Notes: generated from the letters alone by a model not told the origin. Shown: positions 34,048 to 43,673, numbered from the stretch's first letter. The stretch: DNA of 64,000 nt from Evansella clarkii (GCF_002019695.1 NZ_KV917376.1:124001-188000); one strand, 5' to 3'. Made by a program: numbers and translations.

Positions 34048-34869
34048 TCACGATACAGGAATCCGCTGGTCAATAATTGATTTTACGATATGTATGGAAT
34101 CCCATTCTCCAGCTGAAAAGATTGTAATAGGATATTTTTCAGGAAAAAGCTCCTTCTTAATCTCTTCTGGTCTCTTACCTTCCTCGTAAAGCTTTAAAAT
34201 ATTGCCCTGGAGGTCCGTCAAATAATCCAGCTTTCTGTTTAAGGCCGTTCGTCCATCTCTCAAGGGACCAGCGTGGCTGCAAAAAACCTCATCAAAATCA
34301 AACGCTAAAACCCTTTTCAGAGATTCAATAATGACAGGAATGCTTTCTTCACGAAGAGCTACCTTAGTGCGTACCTGGCAGTAAAGGTCTCCAGTAAAGA
34401 GCTGGCCAGTTTCCCGGTTAAAAAAAGCAAGATGGTCAATTGCATGGCCCGGGGTTTTAATTACACTCCATGTGGCATTGGCAGACTGAAATGTATCTTC
34501 AAGGGGGCTGGCATGAAAAGGTTTACGCTTTCCCCAGAAAATTTGCCTGTACAAGAGATAATCGGCCTTCTCCCTGCAATCTTCAATCATTGTATTATCC
34601 ATATAAAGCGGGACCTGGAGCTTCTCTTCTATGTGCGCCGCATTTCCTGTATGGTCTTCATGAAAATGAGTGAGAACCACCTTATCAATATTAAGCTGAT
34701 TTATATAAGGAACGAAGTATTTTTCCAACGATTTCGCGCCTGTATCAATTAAAATCCCATCGGTGAAAAAGCAATGGATATTCATTTGAAAGCCACGGAA
34801 GCCCACCTTGCCTTCTCCCATCCTGACACCGTTCACTGCATCCTGAGTAAAGCTCTTTTTAAATATCAC
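34048..34869 (-). CDS. Metallo-beta-lactamase fold hydrolase
   Basis: A 273-residue MBL-fold protein. Metal motif LTHFHEDHTGN, the later GHAIDHLAF and FTGDLYCQ, and FCSHAGPLRDG give the full di-metal set of glyoxalase II-like hydrolases. The substrate is unknown. The longest frame begins at 34917, but the GGGGGAGGGGAGAG ribosome site lies inside it, so the GTG at 34869 is the likely start. Confidence 0.85.
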   Translation of the reverse strand: MIFKKSFTQDAVNGVRMGEGKVGFRGFQMNIHCFFTDGILIDTGAKSLEKYFVPYINQLNIDKVVLTHFHEDHTGNAAHIEEKLQVPLYMDNTMIEDCREKADYLLYRQIFWGKRKPFHASPLEDTFQSANATWSVIKTPGHAIDHLAFFNRETGQLFTGDLYCQVRTKVALREESIPVIIESLKRVLAFDFDEVFCSHAGPLRDGRTALNRKLDYLTDLQGNILKLYEEGKRPEEIKKELFPEKYPITIFSAGEWDSIHIVKSIIDQRIPVS

Positions 34870-35122
34870 AATCTCTCCCCTCCCCCGTGCGTCTTTTCCT
34901 TTTACTAATATTATCATATGGTGAATGGTTATTCATTCATTTAATTTGTAGGATACTGGTTATTTATTAATAATGGTTACCGAGTGTGATGAGTCGAATA
35001 TATGTCAGCATTTTAATAATGTCAGGGTCATTTAGAACGGGGAGCCAGAGCTAAACGAACCGCTTATGGAAACTAACTAACTGAAGCTAAATCAACACCA
35101 AAGTTTAACAGAGCATAAAAAG
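34870..35122. other. Non-coding gap
   Basis: Nothing recognisable between the metallo-hydrolase promoter region and the terminator of the coiled-coil gene. Confidence 0.4.
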
Positions 35123-35168
35123 TAGAGAGGCCCACCCAACCAAAAATATCTGAATGAGTGCCTCTCTA
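35123..35168 (-). terminator. Terminator of the heptad-repeat gene
   Basis: Stem TAGAGAGGC / GCCTCTCTA with a 28-base loop; T-rich on both sides. Confidence 0.6.
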
Positions 35169-35172
35169 TTTT

Positions 35173-35997
35173 TTATTTACTCGGTTTTGTCCCAGCCTCA
35201 TGATCCTTCAAAATACGTTTGAAGTCTGTTATTTCGCTCTCATGCTTAATAGAACGGGCTGCAAGAGTATCAATGACCCTTTGCTGGTCTTCTAATGTAT
35301 ATTTAATTTCACGGGTTTTCTCATCGACATGCTTCTCAATTTGTTTAAAGTAAGGGCCTAGTCCGTTAATAATATTATCTTTCAACTGGTCTTGTCCTGA
35401 GAAGAGCCTTTCCTGGCCTGCATGGAGTTTTTCCTGGCCTGAGCGGAGGTCTTCCTGGCTTGTCCAAAGCCTTTCCTGGCCTGCGCGGAGCTCTTCCTGG
35501 CTTGTCCAAAGCTTTTCCTGGCCTCCGCGAAGGTCTTCCTGGCTTGATGAAAGCTTTTCCTGACCTGAACTAAGTTCTTCCTGGCTTGATGAAAGTTTTT
35601 CCTGACCTAAGCGAAGGTCTTCCTGACCTAACCAAAGTTTTTCCTGACCTAAGCGGAGGTCTTCCTGAACTGACCAAAGTTTTTCCTGACCTAAGCGGAG
35701 GTCTTCCTGAACTGACCAAAGCCTTTCCTGGCCTGAACGAAGGTCTTCCTGGCTTGAGGAGAGACTTTCCTGGCCTCCGCGAAGGTCTTCCTGGCTTGTC
35801 CAAAGCTTTTCCTGGCCTGCGCGGAGTTCTTCCTGGCTTGACCAAAGCCTTTGCTGGCCTGAACGAAGGTCTTCCTGACCCGAAAAAAGCATTTTCTGAC
35901 CTGAAGAAAGACTCTCCTGACCTTGGTCTAAGCCGTCAAGCCGTTTATTAACTTTGTGGATTTCACTAAGTATCTCCTTTAGAGTTTCTTCCACCAT
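35173..35997 (-). CDS. Heptad-repeat helical protein (SGQEKLW/SSQEDLR units)
   Basis: A 274-residue soluble protein. After a short N-terminal helix (ETLKEILSEIHKVNKRLDGL) comes an unbroken run of about twenty-five seven-residue units, alternating forms like SGQEKLW and SSQEDLR, from about residue 25 to 205. Each unit has Leu at one position, often Trp after it, a small Ser/Gly, an invariant Gln and Glu. The C-terminal 70 residues (FKQIEKHVDEKTREIKYTLEDQQ) are an ordinary coiled coil. The DNA is correspondingly repetitive with 21- and 42-base periods. Start ATG 35997 is used (GGAG just upstream). Function unknown; likely a long rod. It follows the next gene by 41 bases. Confidence 0.8.
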   Translation of the reverse strand: MVEETLKEILSEIHKVNKRLDGLDQGQESLSSGQKMLFSGQEDLRSGQQRLWSSQEELRAGQEKLWTSQEDLRGGQESLSSSQEDLRSGQERLWSVQEDLRLGQEKLWSVQEDLRLGQEKLWLGQEDLRLGQEKLSSSQEELSSGQEKLSSSQEDLRGGQEKLWTSQEELRAGQERLWTSQEDLRSGQEKLHAGQERLFSGQDQLKDNIINGLGPYFKQIEKHVDEKTREIKYTLEDQQRVIDTLAARSIKHESEITDFKRILKDHEAGTKPSK

Positions 35998-36038
35998 AAC
36001 CACTCCGTTTTAATTTCTTTTATTATATCATGGTTACA

Positions 36039-36368
36039 TTACCCAAACAGCACTTGCACACTACCTTCTTCTTGCGCAGTGGATAAACAGTTTTGCAGGA
36101 AATCCAGAATTTGTTTTCCATCCCACTCCATGAAATCACTGCCGGCGGGTGAAGCTTTACTCATATACAATTCTTTAAACATTTTTAGAGCATTGTGAAT
36201 TTGTTGTATGGAGAAGACAGAACTGTCTCCTGTCCCGCTAACTCCAGCATAGTATTCATTTGCCTCCAGTAAACTGTACAATATGGTGGCATTGTAGTTC
36301 CCCATACTAAAACGAGCATACGCAACTTCCTCACCAGCTTTGTTTCGTCCAATAATATCGTGCCCCAT
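36039..36368 (-). CDS. Small hypothetical protein, first gene of the heptad-repeat operon
   Basis: A 109-residue soluble protein of no recognised family (starts MGHDIIGRNKAGEEVAYARF; middle NATILYSLLEANEYYAGVSG). The frame is open to 36410, but AAGGAGGG lies directly before the ATG at 36368. Predicted mixed alpha/beta with a helical centre. It is 41 bases upstream of the heptad-repeat gene on the same strand, so the two are probably one operon and may work together. Confidence 0.7.
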   Translation of the reverse strand: MGHDIIGRNKAGEEVAYARFSMGNYNATILYSLLEANEYYAGVSGTGDSSVFSIQQIHNALKMFKELYMSKASPAGSDFMEWDGKQILDFLQNCLSTAQEEGSVQVLFG

Positions 36369-36840
36369 AAAAATACCCTCCTTGAAATTAAATTTTGTTT
36401 CACCTGGCATGGACAGCTTACCGACCGAAAAATCTGATAATAATTATATTTTTGGGTAGCACCACTCCTGAGCGATTATTTTATATTAAAATTTGGATAA
36501 AACCATTTGGAAGAAAAATAGGGTATTATGGCTGAATAAAACGAAAGTTTAATAAGAGGTGCTGCAAAAATGACAGCAAAATCCGAAGCTAGTTAAAAAG
36601 CGGTTAATTAAGAAAGAGTGATAATACTATGAATTGTTTGGTGTTCAGGTATTTAAGAGGTTAAATATTTTGCGGATAGGTGTCCGTGGTAAAGTGAGGT
36701 TATTTCTATAATAATCCCATGACCGGCCAGTCTTGTCAATAACCAATAATTCGACAAAACTCCTTTGTAAGGTCAATGAATAAATTTTAGCATGGTTATT
36801 CTTTCTTCCACCTCATTTAGTAGATTTCAGATATATATTC
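36369..36840. other. Non-coding gap
   Basis: AT-rich; only frames of under 20 codons. No repeats found. Confidence 0.4.
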
Positions 36841-36842
36841 AA

Positions 36843-36882
36843 AAAAAGACTAACAAATCGAACTCAATTTGTTAGTCTTTTT
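36843..36882 (-). terminator. Terminator of the second Vpr-type gene
   Basis: Perfect 16-base stem AAAAAGACTAACAAAT and its inverse, eight-base loop, T residues continuing on the minus strand. Confidence 0.85.
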
Positions 36883-36901
36883 AGCTGCGTTACTGAAAAA
36901 T

Positions 36902-39310
36902 TTAGTTTCGGGTCAGTGTACCGCCAAGCACTTCCATTTCGGAAGAGCCTCTTTTTACATAAGCGATGATTTGATAACGTCCTGCTGGTGCTAATTCACC
37001 GTTAAGCGTCTGATCCCAGCTTACGAAATAAGTTCCTGCAGAAAGGCTTGTACCTTGTGGGATTTCTCTTAAAAGTTCCCCTGTAGCTTCACTTCGGACA
37101 CGTAAACTAAGCTCGTCTGCTCCAAAAGGAACATTTACGTTACCTACTACATTCCCGCCGGAGATTCCGATTGCCTGCCATGTTGCCAGACGAACGTTTT
37201 CCGGTAATTCAACAAACAGAATTGTTGGAACTTCCACTGTCTGGCCACCGTAACTTAAAGTAAATGTACCTTCATAATTCCCTGGATCCAGCTGTCTTGT
37301 ATCCACTTGAACGTTGAAAGTTAATTCCTGAGTCTGCCCAGGCTGTACCATCAGGTTATTACTTGTCATTACCTTAATTCCTTCATTGCCAGTGTGATTA
37401 AGAGAGAATCTTTTGCGCTCAGAAGACACGTTATGAACGGTGAAACTTTGTGTTCTTACTTCTCTTTCTCCTTTTTTATCAAAGATTCCAAAAGCATGGC
37501 TTCCTGGTGTAACAAGTACATCTGTATTGATTGCATCCAGTACCCGGATGCTTCCTGCACCCTGGCTGTTATGTGGATATAGGTTTCCATTTGCATCATA
37601 AATGTTTTCTGCCGTGTTCATCAGCGCTGCTTTTACAAATTCCACACTCCAGTCTGGATGTGCTTCAAGAATAAGAGCTGCTGCCCCTGCAACGTGAGGC
37701 GCTGCCATGCTTGTTCCCTGCAATGCCGCATAACCATGAGTGTGCGGGCCAGCAGCATGGTGTAATGGCACAGTACTTACAATCGCAACACCTGGTGCCG
37801 ATACATCAGGCTTAATCATCCATGTTCCCATTACCGGGCCGCGGGATGAGAAGTTTGCCATTGTTTCTCCAACTTCTTTTACAAATTCAATATCAAAGGA
37901 AATCGTATTGTTCCCTGCTTCTAATTCAGCAAGCAGCTTCTGGCCGTCTGCCTGGGAAGTCATTACCATAGGGATTGGTGTGCCAGGGATTTCCGGCTGC
38001 ACTCCCGGCTGGTTATTATAAATAACCGCTCCGATAGCGCCATGTTTTTTTGCATTCTCTGCTTTTTCCTGGAATGCATAGTCTCCACGGCTCATTAACG
38101 CGATTTTACCTTCTAAATCTTTCCCTGCAAAATCTGCATCAGTACCTGCTAAACCAACATCAACAAACTCAAACTCTCCTTCATTTAAAGCAAGCAACTC
38201 CTCTTCAGAAGGGAAACCCATGATTCCTGCGCTTGGATATTCTACTCCTTCAGATGTGAAAATCTCTGCACTGAACAGGTTGTACGGAAGCATCGTCGCC
38301 CCTACAGAAATAGCTTCACGGGACGATGCTGGTGAACCAACTGTCCAGTCGTTCGGACCACTGTTTCCGTTTGCTGCAACTGCGACAACTCCATCTGCCA
38401 TTGCACGGTCTAACGCAAGGCTTGTAACAAAGTCTGGGTTGTTATTTGAGTTACCTAAGGAAAGGTTCATAATATCTGCGCCGTCCTGGACAGCACGCTC
38501 AATACCAGCTACGATGTTTGTTGTTGTACCGCTTCCCCCAGGACCAAGTACACGGTAGGCCAATAATGTTGCATCCGGCGCTACCCCTTTAATTTCACCG
38601 TTTGCAGCAATTGTACCGGCAACGTGAGTACCATGGTTCGTTCTGCGGTTGATTGCTCCTGTAATAGTTTCCTGTGGGTCTCCATTGTTATCAACAAAGT
38701 CCCAGCCTAAATAGTCTCCAAAAGCATGCGCCAGGTCAGGGTGCGTGTAGTCAACACCAGTATCGAGAACCGCAACTGTAATGCCCTCACCTGTATATCC
38801 TGCATCCCAGGCATCCTGTGCTCCGATAAATGGAGCGCTGTCAGCCATTGCCGGGGTATATACTTCAGGGTCTAAAAATTCTGCTTCGTCCACGGAAGTA
38901 ACTTCATGAATGACGTTAGGGTAAACCGCTTTAATACCGTCAACGGTTAATAGATTATGAACCTCATTTTCAGGAAGATCTAAAGAGATTCCTGAAAAAA
39001 CATAGTCGTATTCTCTGTTAACAGTAACTTCAGCAACTTCCTCAATTGCTGAAATAACAGCATTTCGTTCTGCTTCTAAAGCTTCTTTAGACTGCCTCTT
39101 GCCATTATGTTTAGCTTCAAGGATAGATTCTTCTTCCAGCTCAACAATTACTGTAATAGATTCGGAGGAAACACCCTCTGCTTCCAGGTAAAAATCAGGT
39201 TCTGCAGGCTGCTCAGCGTTTCCTGCAGCTCCAACACTCGCAAAGCTGGAGAAGAACAGCATGAATATTAAAGAATAAATAAATACGAAATTATTTTTGC
39301 CTTTTACCAA
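36902..39310 (-). CDS. vpr: Secreted subtilisin-like serine protease with PA insert (second Vpr-type)
   Basis: An 802-residue paralogue of the protease at 12100-14499, closely similar through most of its length and with the same parts: signal peptide (about 1-29), I9 propeptide, catalytic Asp183 (VLDTG), His226 (NHGTHVAG) and Ser in GTSMAAPH, PA insert, beta-rich C-terminal region. Differences are concentrated in the signal peptide and the extreme C-terminus. Start is a TTG with AAGGGAAGGA upstream. A TTGACA -35 candidate lies at 39484-39479. Confidence 0.92.
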   Translation of the reverse strand: MVKGKNNFVFIYSLIFMLFFSSFASVGAAGNAEQPAEPDFYLEAEGVSSESITVIVELEEESILEAKHNGKRQSKEALEAERNAVISAIEEVAEVTVNREYDYVFSGISLDLPENEVHNLLTVDGIKAVYPNVIHEVTSVDEAEFLDPEVYTPAMADSAPFIGAQDAWDAGYTGEGITVAVLDTGVDYTHPDLAHAFGDYLGWDFVDNNGDPQETITGAINRRTNHGTHVAGTIAANGEIKGVAPDATLLAYRVLGPGGSGTTTNIVAGIERAVQDGADIMNLSLGNSNNNPDFVTSLALDRAMADGVVAVAANGNSGPNDWTVGSPASSREAISVGATMLPYNLFSAEIFTSEGVEYPSAGIMGFPSEEELLALNEGEFEFVDVGLAGTDADFAGKDLEGKIALMSRGDYAFQEKAENAKKHGAIGAVIYNNQPGVQPEIPGTPIPMVMTSQADGQKLLAELEAGNNTISFDIEFVKEVGETMANFSSRGPVMGTWMIKPDVSAPGVAIVSTVPLHHAAGPHTHGYAALQGTSMAAPHVAGAAALILEAHPDWSVEFVKAALMNTAENIYDANGNLYPHNSQGAGSIRVLDAINTDVLVTPGSHAFGIFDKKGEREVRTQSFTVHNVSSERKRFSLNHTGNEGIKVMTSNNLMVQPGQTQELTFNVQVDTRQLDPGNYEGTFTLSYGGQTVEVPTILFVELPENVRLATWQAIGISGGNVVGNVNVPFGADELSLRVRSEATGELLREIPQGTSLSAGTYFVSWDQTLNGELAPAGRYQIIAYVKRGSSEMEVLGGTLTRN

Positions 39311-39454
39311 TTAAATCCTTCCCTTCATTCTTTTTTAGCAATTATTCTTATGGTGGCTAGTGAAAGGTAACAAAGAATATTAATATCTATTAGCTGAGTC
39401 TGCACACTCCCCCTTTAAACCGGTCTGCTCTATCGGCAGCCTGCTACTTAGATA

Positions 39455-39484
39455 ACTTTATTTCAAAATATTATAAATTGTCAA
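39455..39484 (-). promoter_or_regulatory. Promoter of the second Vpr-type gene
   Basis: On the minus strand a perfect TTGACA (39484-39479), 18-base spacer, then TAAAGT (39460-39455). It implies a leader of about 135 bases before the TTG start. Confidence 0.4.
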
Positions 39485-39918
39485 TCTAGTTAAAATTTAT
39501 GTAAATACTCTTGAAAGGTATTTTTACAGAATTATCGTGAAAAAGCTTTGACTTTATTTTCAACATGCTATATATCTCATGGAAAACTCTATTAAAAAAT
39601 GGTAGAAATCCTTTTATTTACCAAGTAATTTACTATATCAATATATAAATAACTGTATCTATCAATCTTTAAACAAGTCAGTAATTCAGACATTTCTGAT
39701 AAACTTGGTTATATTTTCGCAGTATTTGTCTGATAGTAATCTTATATCTTTTGAAAAACAATAAACTAGTACTGTTTTTATTTGTGCTTCTTTAGGCTTT
39801 TTATCCTGATTTTCATATACACTTCTAGTAAATACGTCCTCCATCAAGTCGTTACCTTACCAAATATTTTCCACAATCCACCTACTTAACTTTAATAGCT
39901 GCAAATTTATAAGCGTCC

Positions 39919-40018
39919 TCAATTCCTGAATGAGCCTCATTCATACGTTGAGCCGCGGCGTTCAACCGTTTCAGTTCCTGAATGGGCCCCATTCGTGCGT
40001 TGAGTGGCTGCATCCAAC
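39919..40018. repeat. Two tandem 52-base units with internal palindromes
   Basis: TCAATTCCTGAATGAG... at 39919 and TCAGTTCCTGAATGGG... at 39971, each with a short palindrome (GAATGAGCCTCATTC / GAATGGGCCCCATTC) and GCGTTGAG or ACGTTGAG. The remaining gap 39485-39918 is AT-rich and empty. Confidence 0.7.
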
Positions 40019-40178
40019 CTACTAACTTGATATAGTTTCAAAATGCCAGCATAGCCTCTTATTATTCAGCCGATATCAATCTGCCTTATCACCTCCACCC
40101 TTTCCACAATCCGGTGCTAACGGAAAAACTCTTATCATACTATTCTGTATGGGAAACAAGCAAAAGGGGGAAGTGTGG

Positions 40179-41588
40179 GTGAAGAAGGTGAGGGTGTCTT
40201 TACAGCCAATTGTCAGCAATATAAATTTGCCTACTGTTATAAAAACAGCTGTACTTCCAGGCGACACACATGAAAGATTATTTATTGCCACCCAGACAGG
40301 AGAAATTTTATATGCCGGAAACGGAGAGATGAGGACTTTTTTGGACATACGTTCACATATCATCGAACTCGGTGCTTCCAATGGGGGTTACGATGAACGT
40401 GGACTGCTGGGACTGGCATTTCACCCGGGGTTTTATTATAACGGCCTGTTTTATATCCATTATTCAAAAGCTGGTACGCAAGGCCCTGGTGCTGGTTCCT
40501 ATGAGCCGGACCCCTGTGACCCGGAAACTTTAAAGCTTGAATGGAACGACAGGGAAACCAAATATGATCATGTTGATACAGTTGAAGAATGGGTTTTACA
40601 ATCAAATGGCCGGCCTGCAAGGCGACGGACATTACTAAATTTAAGAAGACCCTTCTATAATCATAATGGGGTCAACAGCTTAAACTTTTCACCCGAAACT
40701 GGAAATCTTGTTTTATCAAACGGGGATGGCGGGTCTGGTTTTGATCCTTTCAATTTAAGCCAGAATGCCATGGAAATCGCCGGAAAAATCATTGAAATTG
40801 ACGTAGCTAAGAATGGATTTAACCATAATCCGAAAGCTGTTACACGTTTTGATGAGCTGCCCGTATCTGTTCAGGAATCGCTTTCAGTCTTCGTAATTGG
40901 CTTCCGTAATGGACCTGGCATTTCCTATCAGCGATTTAATAATCAATACATTAAATATGTGGGCAATACTGGTCAGGAACTGGTGGAGTCGGTTTTTTCT
41001 TTTGTTTATAATAAACCGGTTCCAGCTAGAAAGATTGTTCAGGCATATTCAGCAAACACTGAACCTGACCTGGAAGGGATTATTAACTTAGGATGGCGAG
41101 GCTGGGAAGGTAGCTTTCCTTCTCCGGTTTTAAGAGAGTGCGGTGAAAATGCTGATTTGGACGAGAAAATAATTTCTTTTTATGATGAGGCTGTTATTAT
41201 TTCTCCTAAGCGTATCTATCCCCTTATAAGTTACTTTCATCAGGATCCCCGCCCGGATAAATTTGAGGCAACCGCGCTTACAGGTGTTCAGCCATATATG
41301 GGAAACAGCATCCCTGATTTAACAGGAAGTGTTTTGTTTACCGACTTTGCCAGAAATGATGAATCTCAGGAGCCGGAAAGAGGTGTTTTAGCTTATACGA
41401 GGGTAAGGATGGATGGCCGTCCGAATGATTACAGTGTTATTGACATTGATTATAATTTCGGCTCCCAACCTTCCAACTTTGTTAGTTTGGGGACTGATTT
41501 AAATCAAACGAGGCTGTTTTTAGGTGTCAATGGCTCCAGAAAGGTGACTGATTTTAACAAAGGGTCAGTCTTTGAAATTCTGCCATAA
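40179..41588 (+). CDS. Glucose/sorbosone dehydrogenase-like beta-propeller protein
   Basis: Recognisable by GYDERGLLGLAFHPGFYYNGLFYIHYS, NHNGVNSLNFSPETGNLVLSNGDGG and SVLFTDFAR, the motifs of the six-bladed PQQ-dependent soluble aldose dehydrogenase (YliI) and HHIP-like family. Such enzymes usually work outside the cytoplasm, but no signal peptide is seen with any start. The ATG at 40149 has no ribosome site; AAAGGGGG at 40163-40170 points to the GTG at 40179. Whether PQQ is bound cannot be told. It stands alone. Confidence 0.75.
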   Translation: MKKVRVSLQPIVSNINLPTVIKTAVLPGDTHERLFIATQTGEILYAGNGEMRTFLDIRSHIIELGASNGGYDERGLLGLAFHPGFYYNGLFYIHYSKAGTQGPGAGSYEPDPCDPETLKLEWNDRETKYDHVDTVEEWVLQSNGRPARRRTLLNLRRPFYNHNGVNSLNFSPETGNLVLSNGDGGSGFDPFNLSQNAMEIAGKIIEIDVAKNGFNHNPKAVTRFDELPVSVQESLSVFVIGFRNGPGISYQRFNNQYIKYVGNTGQELVESVFSFVYNKPVPARKIVQAYSANTEPDLEGIINLGWRGWEGSFPSPVLRECGENADLDEKIISFYDEAVIISPKRIYPLISYFHQDPRPDKFEATALTGVQPYMGNSIPDLTGSVLFTDFARNDESQEPERGVLAYTRVRMDGRPNDYSVIDIDYNFGSQPSNFVSLGTDLNQTRLFLGVNGSRKVTDFNKGSVFEILP

Positions 41589-41668
41589 TTTTAAGGCATT
41601 AAGTTTGGACTAATGCGGATAATCCTTCATGAATATAACCAATCATTATCTGGAATGAGGTATTTCAT

Positions 41669-42193
41669 TTGAAAAACATGAGTCCAGCCAGATTTATCAG
41701 CATTGGCGGTCTGTTGACAACGATGGCTGTAATATTTCAGTCTGCGCCTGTATTCTTACCAGTGATTGGCCTCGGCTTTAGCCCTTTAAGTACACTGCCT
41801 GTCGCAATTGCTGCTTTCCTGCACATACCACTTGGAATTACTGTATACTTTGCTGCCGCATTAATTCTGGCGTTTATTTATATACAGGAGGCAATCATTC
41901 TGTTTTTTACCACCGGCCTTCTTGGCATCGTCATCGGTACCTTCCTTTACAGGAGGGGATTAGTCGTTTCCATAATTCTTTCTGGCGTAATATTATCCCT
42001 GGGAATGGTGTCATTAACATATATAGCAGGTATTGCGGCGTTCGGAGATTTAACCAGTTCCCTGTCCATTCCTCATACCATCGTAATCTTCTTAGCATTT
42101 TCACTTGTTTATGTTAGCATCTGGAATATATGCCTCCGAAAATTAATCAACTACCTGGTCAGAATAAAAGCCTTTGGAAATGTTGTCAGTTAG
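41669..42193 (+). CDS. Small integral membrane protein, possibly an ECF-type S component
   Basis: A 174-residue protein with five or six membrane helices and almost no loops. The N-terminus (ISIGGLLTTMAVIFQSAPVFLP, then LGFSPLSTLPVAIAAFLHI) resembles substrate-binding S components of energy-coupling-factor transporters and ThiW/YpaA-like proteins, but no diagnostic motif is present. TTG start with GAGG eight bases upstream. The stop codon lies within the terminator. Confidence 0.55.
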   Translation: MKNMSPARFISIGGLLTTMAVIFQSAPVFLPVIGLGFSPLSTLPVAIAAFLHIPLGITVYFAAALILAFIYIQEAIILFFTTGLLGIVIGTFLYRRGLVVSIILSGVILSLGMVSLTYIAGIAAFGDLTSSLSIPHTIVIFLAFSLVYVSIWNICLRKLINYLVRIKAFGNVVS

Positions 42194-42213
42194 ACATCTC
42201 CAAAGGCTTTTTT
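42167..42213 (+). terminator. Terminator overlapping the end of the small membrane protein gene
   Basis: Stem AAAGCCTTTGGA / TCCAAAGGCTTT, 20-base loop containing the stop codon, then six T. Confidence 0.8.
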
Positions 42214-42460
42214 CCTAATAAACCAGATTCTAATGATCTCATAACTCAATTGGTTAGATGTATTTACTTTTTTTCTTCCCTCAAACTAAAAGTTAGTGCG
42301 TGATTTCGATATTTACAATAATATCTTCTCTATTGTAAATGAACTTTAATGGGGACTTACCAATTGGGACAAACAGAGCAATACAGCCCCTTGACCTGAA
42401 TAAGCCAAGTACATGCTTCCTCAAAGTAAAATAAGCGATAGATATGTCAGTATATTTTTA

Positions 42461-42469
42461 TGGTATAAT
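42461..42469 (+). promoter_or_regulatory. Extended -10 promoter for the lipoprotein gene
   Basis: TGGTATAAT, a perfect TGnTATAAT, 46 bases before the start codon; -35 region poor. Confidence 0.5.
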
Positions 42470-42515
42470 ATACCCAATACATATTGCTCAATTACATATA
42501 AAAGGAGAAGACAAA

Positions 42516-43427
42516 ATGAGAAAAGTGCTTTTTATTGGTTTACTTTTTATCTTATTTTTATCGGGGTGTAATCAGGAAGTATACAACAATTCGATCCAAA
42601 AGGGATTGGATTTCATCGCGAGTGAAGAATTTAAAAAGGCGGAAGGTGCATTCGAAATAGCTCTCAGTGAAAAAAAACAGGATGAAAGAGCAACGGCATT
42701 ATTAGAACAAACGAGAAATTACCAGGATGCTTTACAAGCTTTAGAGGAGGGAGATTTGGATCTTGCTGCTAATAACGCAGAAAAAGTCACTAAAGAAACA
42801 GAAGGTTCAGAGGCATTAATAAAAAAGACGGAAGAAATATATTTATTAATAGAAGACTTCCAAACAACATATTCTGAAATAACCGAGCAAAATGAGTCAG
42901 TGTTGCAATTATTAGAATCAGAAGAATATGAAAAAGCTGCTATATCTATTGAAGAAATATTAACTGCAGATTTGAGCCACATGTTTTTTCAATCTTTAAG
43001 CGAAGATGTTGAGAATTTAAAGAAAGACATTGAAACAGCTTTAATTGCCCAAGAAAAAGCTGAAAGAGAAGCAGCTGAAAAAGAGAGAGCTGCGATAGAG
43101 GAGGCTGAAAGAGAAAAGGCTGCAAAAGAAGAAGCCGAACGGACTGCTGCAGAAGAAACAAAGGAACAAGTGAATAAAAGAGAAGAAACTGTTACAGCTA
43201 ATATTTCTGCGGACGATGCACTAGCAATAATTAAAAATCTCGGCACGTGGAGTTCCACTACGAGTTTTAGCTTGGATGCTTTTGAAATGGATGGAGTTAA
43301 GTATCATTATATTTATGTGGAGGATGCTGCAAATGAAAGCTATTCTTCAAAAGTTCATTACTTAGTGCACCCTGTAGATGGCACGGTCTATGACTATAGC
43401 CGTGGAAGCTTAGCTCCGTTAAATTAA
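42516..43427 (+). CDS. Lipoprotein with TPR-like and Glu/Ala/Lys coiled-coil regions
   Basis: A 303-residue exported protein. Signal peptide ends in a lipobox LSGC, so Cys about 18 would be lipidated. Two or three TPR-like helical repeats follow (KGLDFIASEEFKKAEGAFEIALSE), then a very charged single helix (EKAEREAAEKERAAIEEAE) of about 60 residues, and a C-terminal domain of about 75 residues (ADDALAIIKNLGTW...YLVHPVDGTVYDYSRG) resembling small PepSY-like domains. Start 42516 is set by AAAAGGAGAAG; the upstream ATG at 42444 is not used. Function unknown, probably at the cell surface. Confidence 0.8.
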   Translation: MRKVLFIGLLFILFLSGCNQEVYNNSIQKGLDFIASEEFKKAEGAFEIALSEKKQDERATALLEQTRNYQDALQALEEGDLDLAANNAEKVTKETEGSEALIKKTEEIYLLIEDFQTTYSEITEQNESVLQLLESEEYEKAAISIEEILTADLSHMFFQSLSEDVENLKKDIETALIAQEKAEREAAEKERAAIEEAEREKAAKEEAERTAAEETKEQVNKREETVTANISADDALAIIKNLGTWSSTTSFSLDAFEMDGVKYHYIYVEDAANESYSSKVHYLVHPVDGTVYDYSRGSLAPLN

Positions 43428-43541
43428 TATGCGGGAAGCAACAGGTGAAATACTAGTCTGTTTAGATAGGAATATCTCTCTGTCTGATTAACAGGGTAAA
43501 ATTATTACTTCAATACTTAAGCTTTTAACCAGCATATAAAA

Positions 43542-43597
43542 AAATGGCTGGCATGATTACGGTTCAATACCGCCCTTCACGCCAGCCATTTAGCTTT
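43542..43597. terminator. Bidirectional terminator
   Basis: Stem AAATGGCTGGC / GCCAGCCATTT with a 28-base loop; T runs on both strands, between the lipoprotein gene and the convergent Dus gene. Confidence 0.7.
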
Positions 43598-43673
43598 TTA
43601 GTATAATCTCTAACTATTTTTTGGGACACCAGTTTAATGTCCTGCTTTCCTTCTGCTTTGCATCAGGGTACTT

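Noticed and set aside
35570-35951. Open frames on both strands over the heptad-repeat gene
   Set aside because: Low-complexity shadows of the 21/42-base DNA repeats; the minus-strand frame 35173-35997 has the ribosome site, a non-repeat head and tail, and a terminator.
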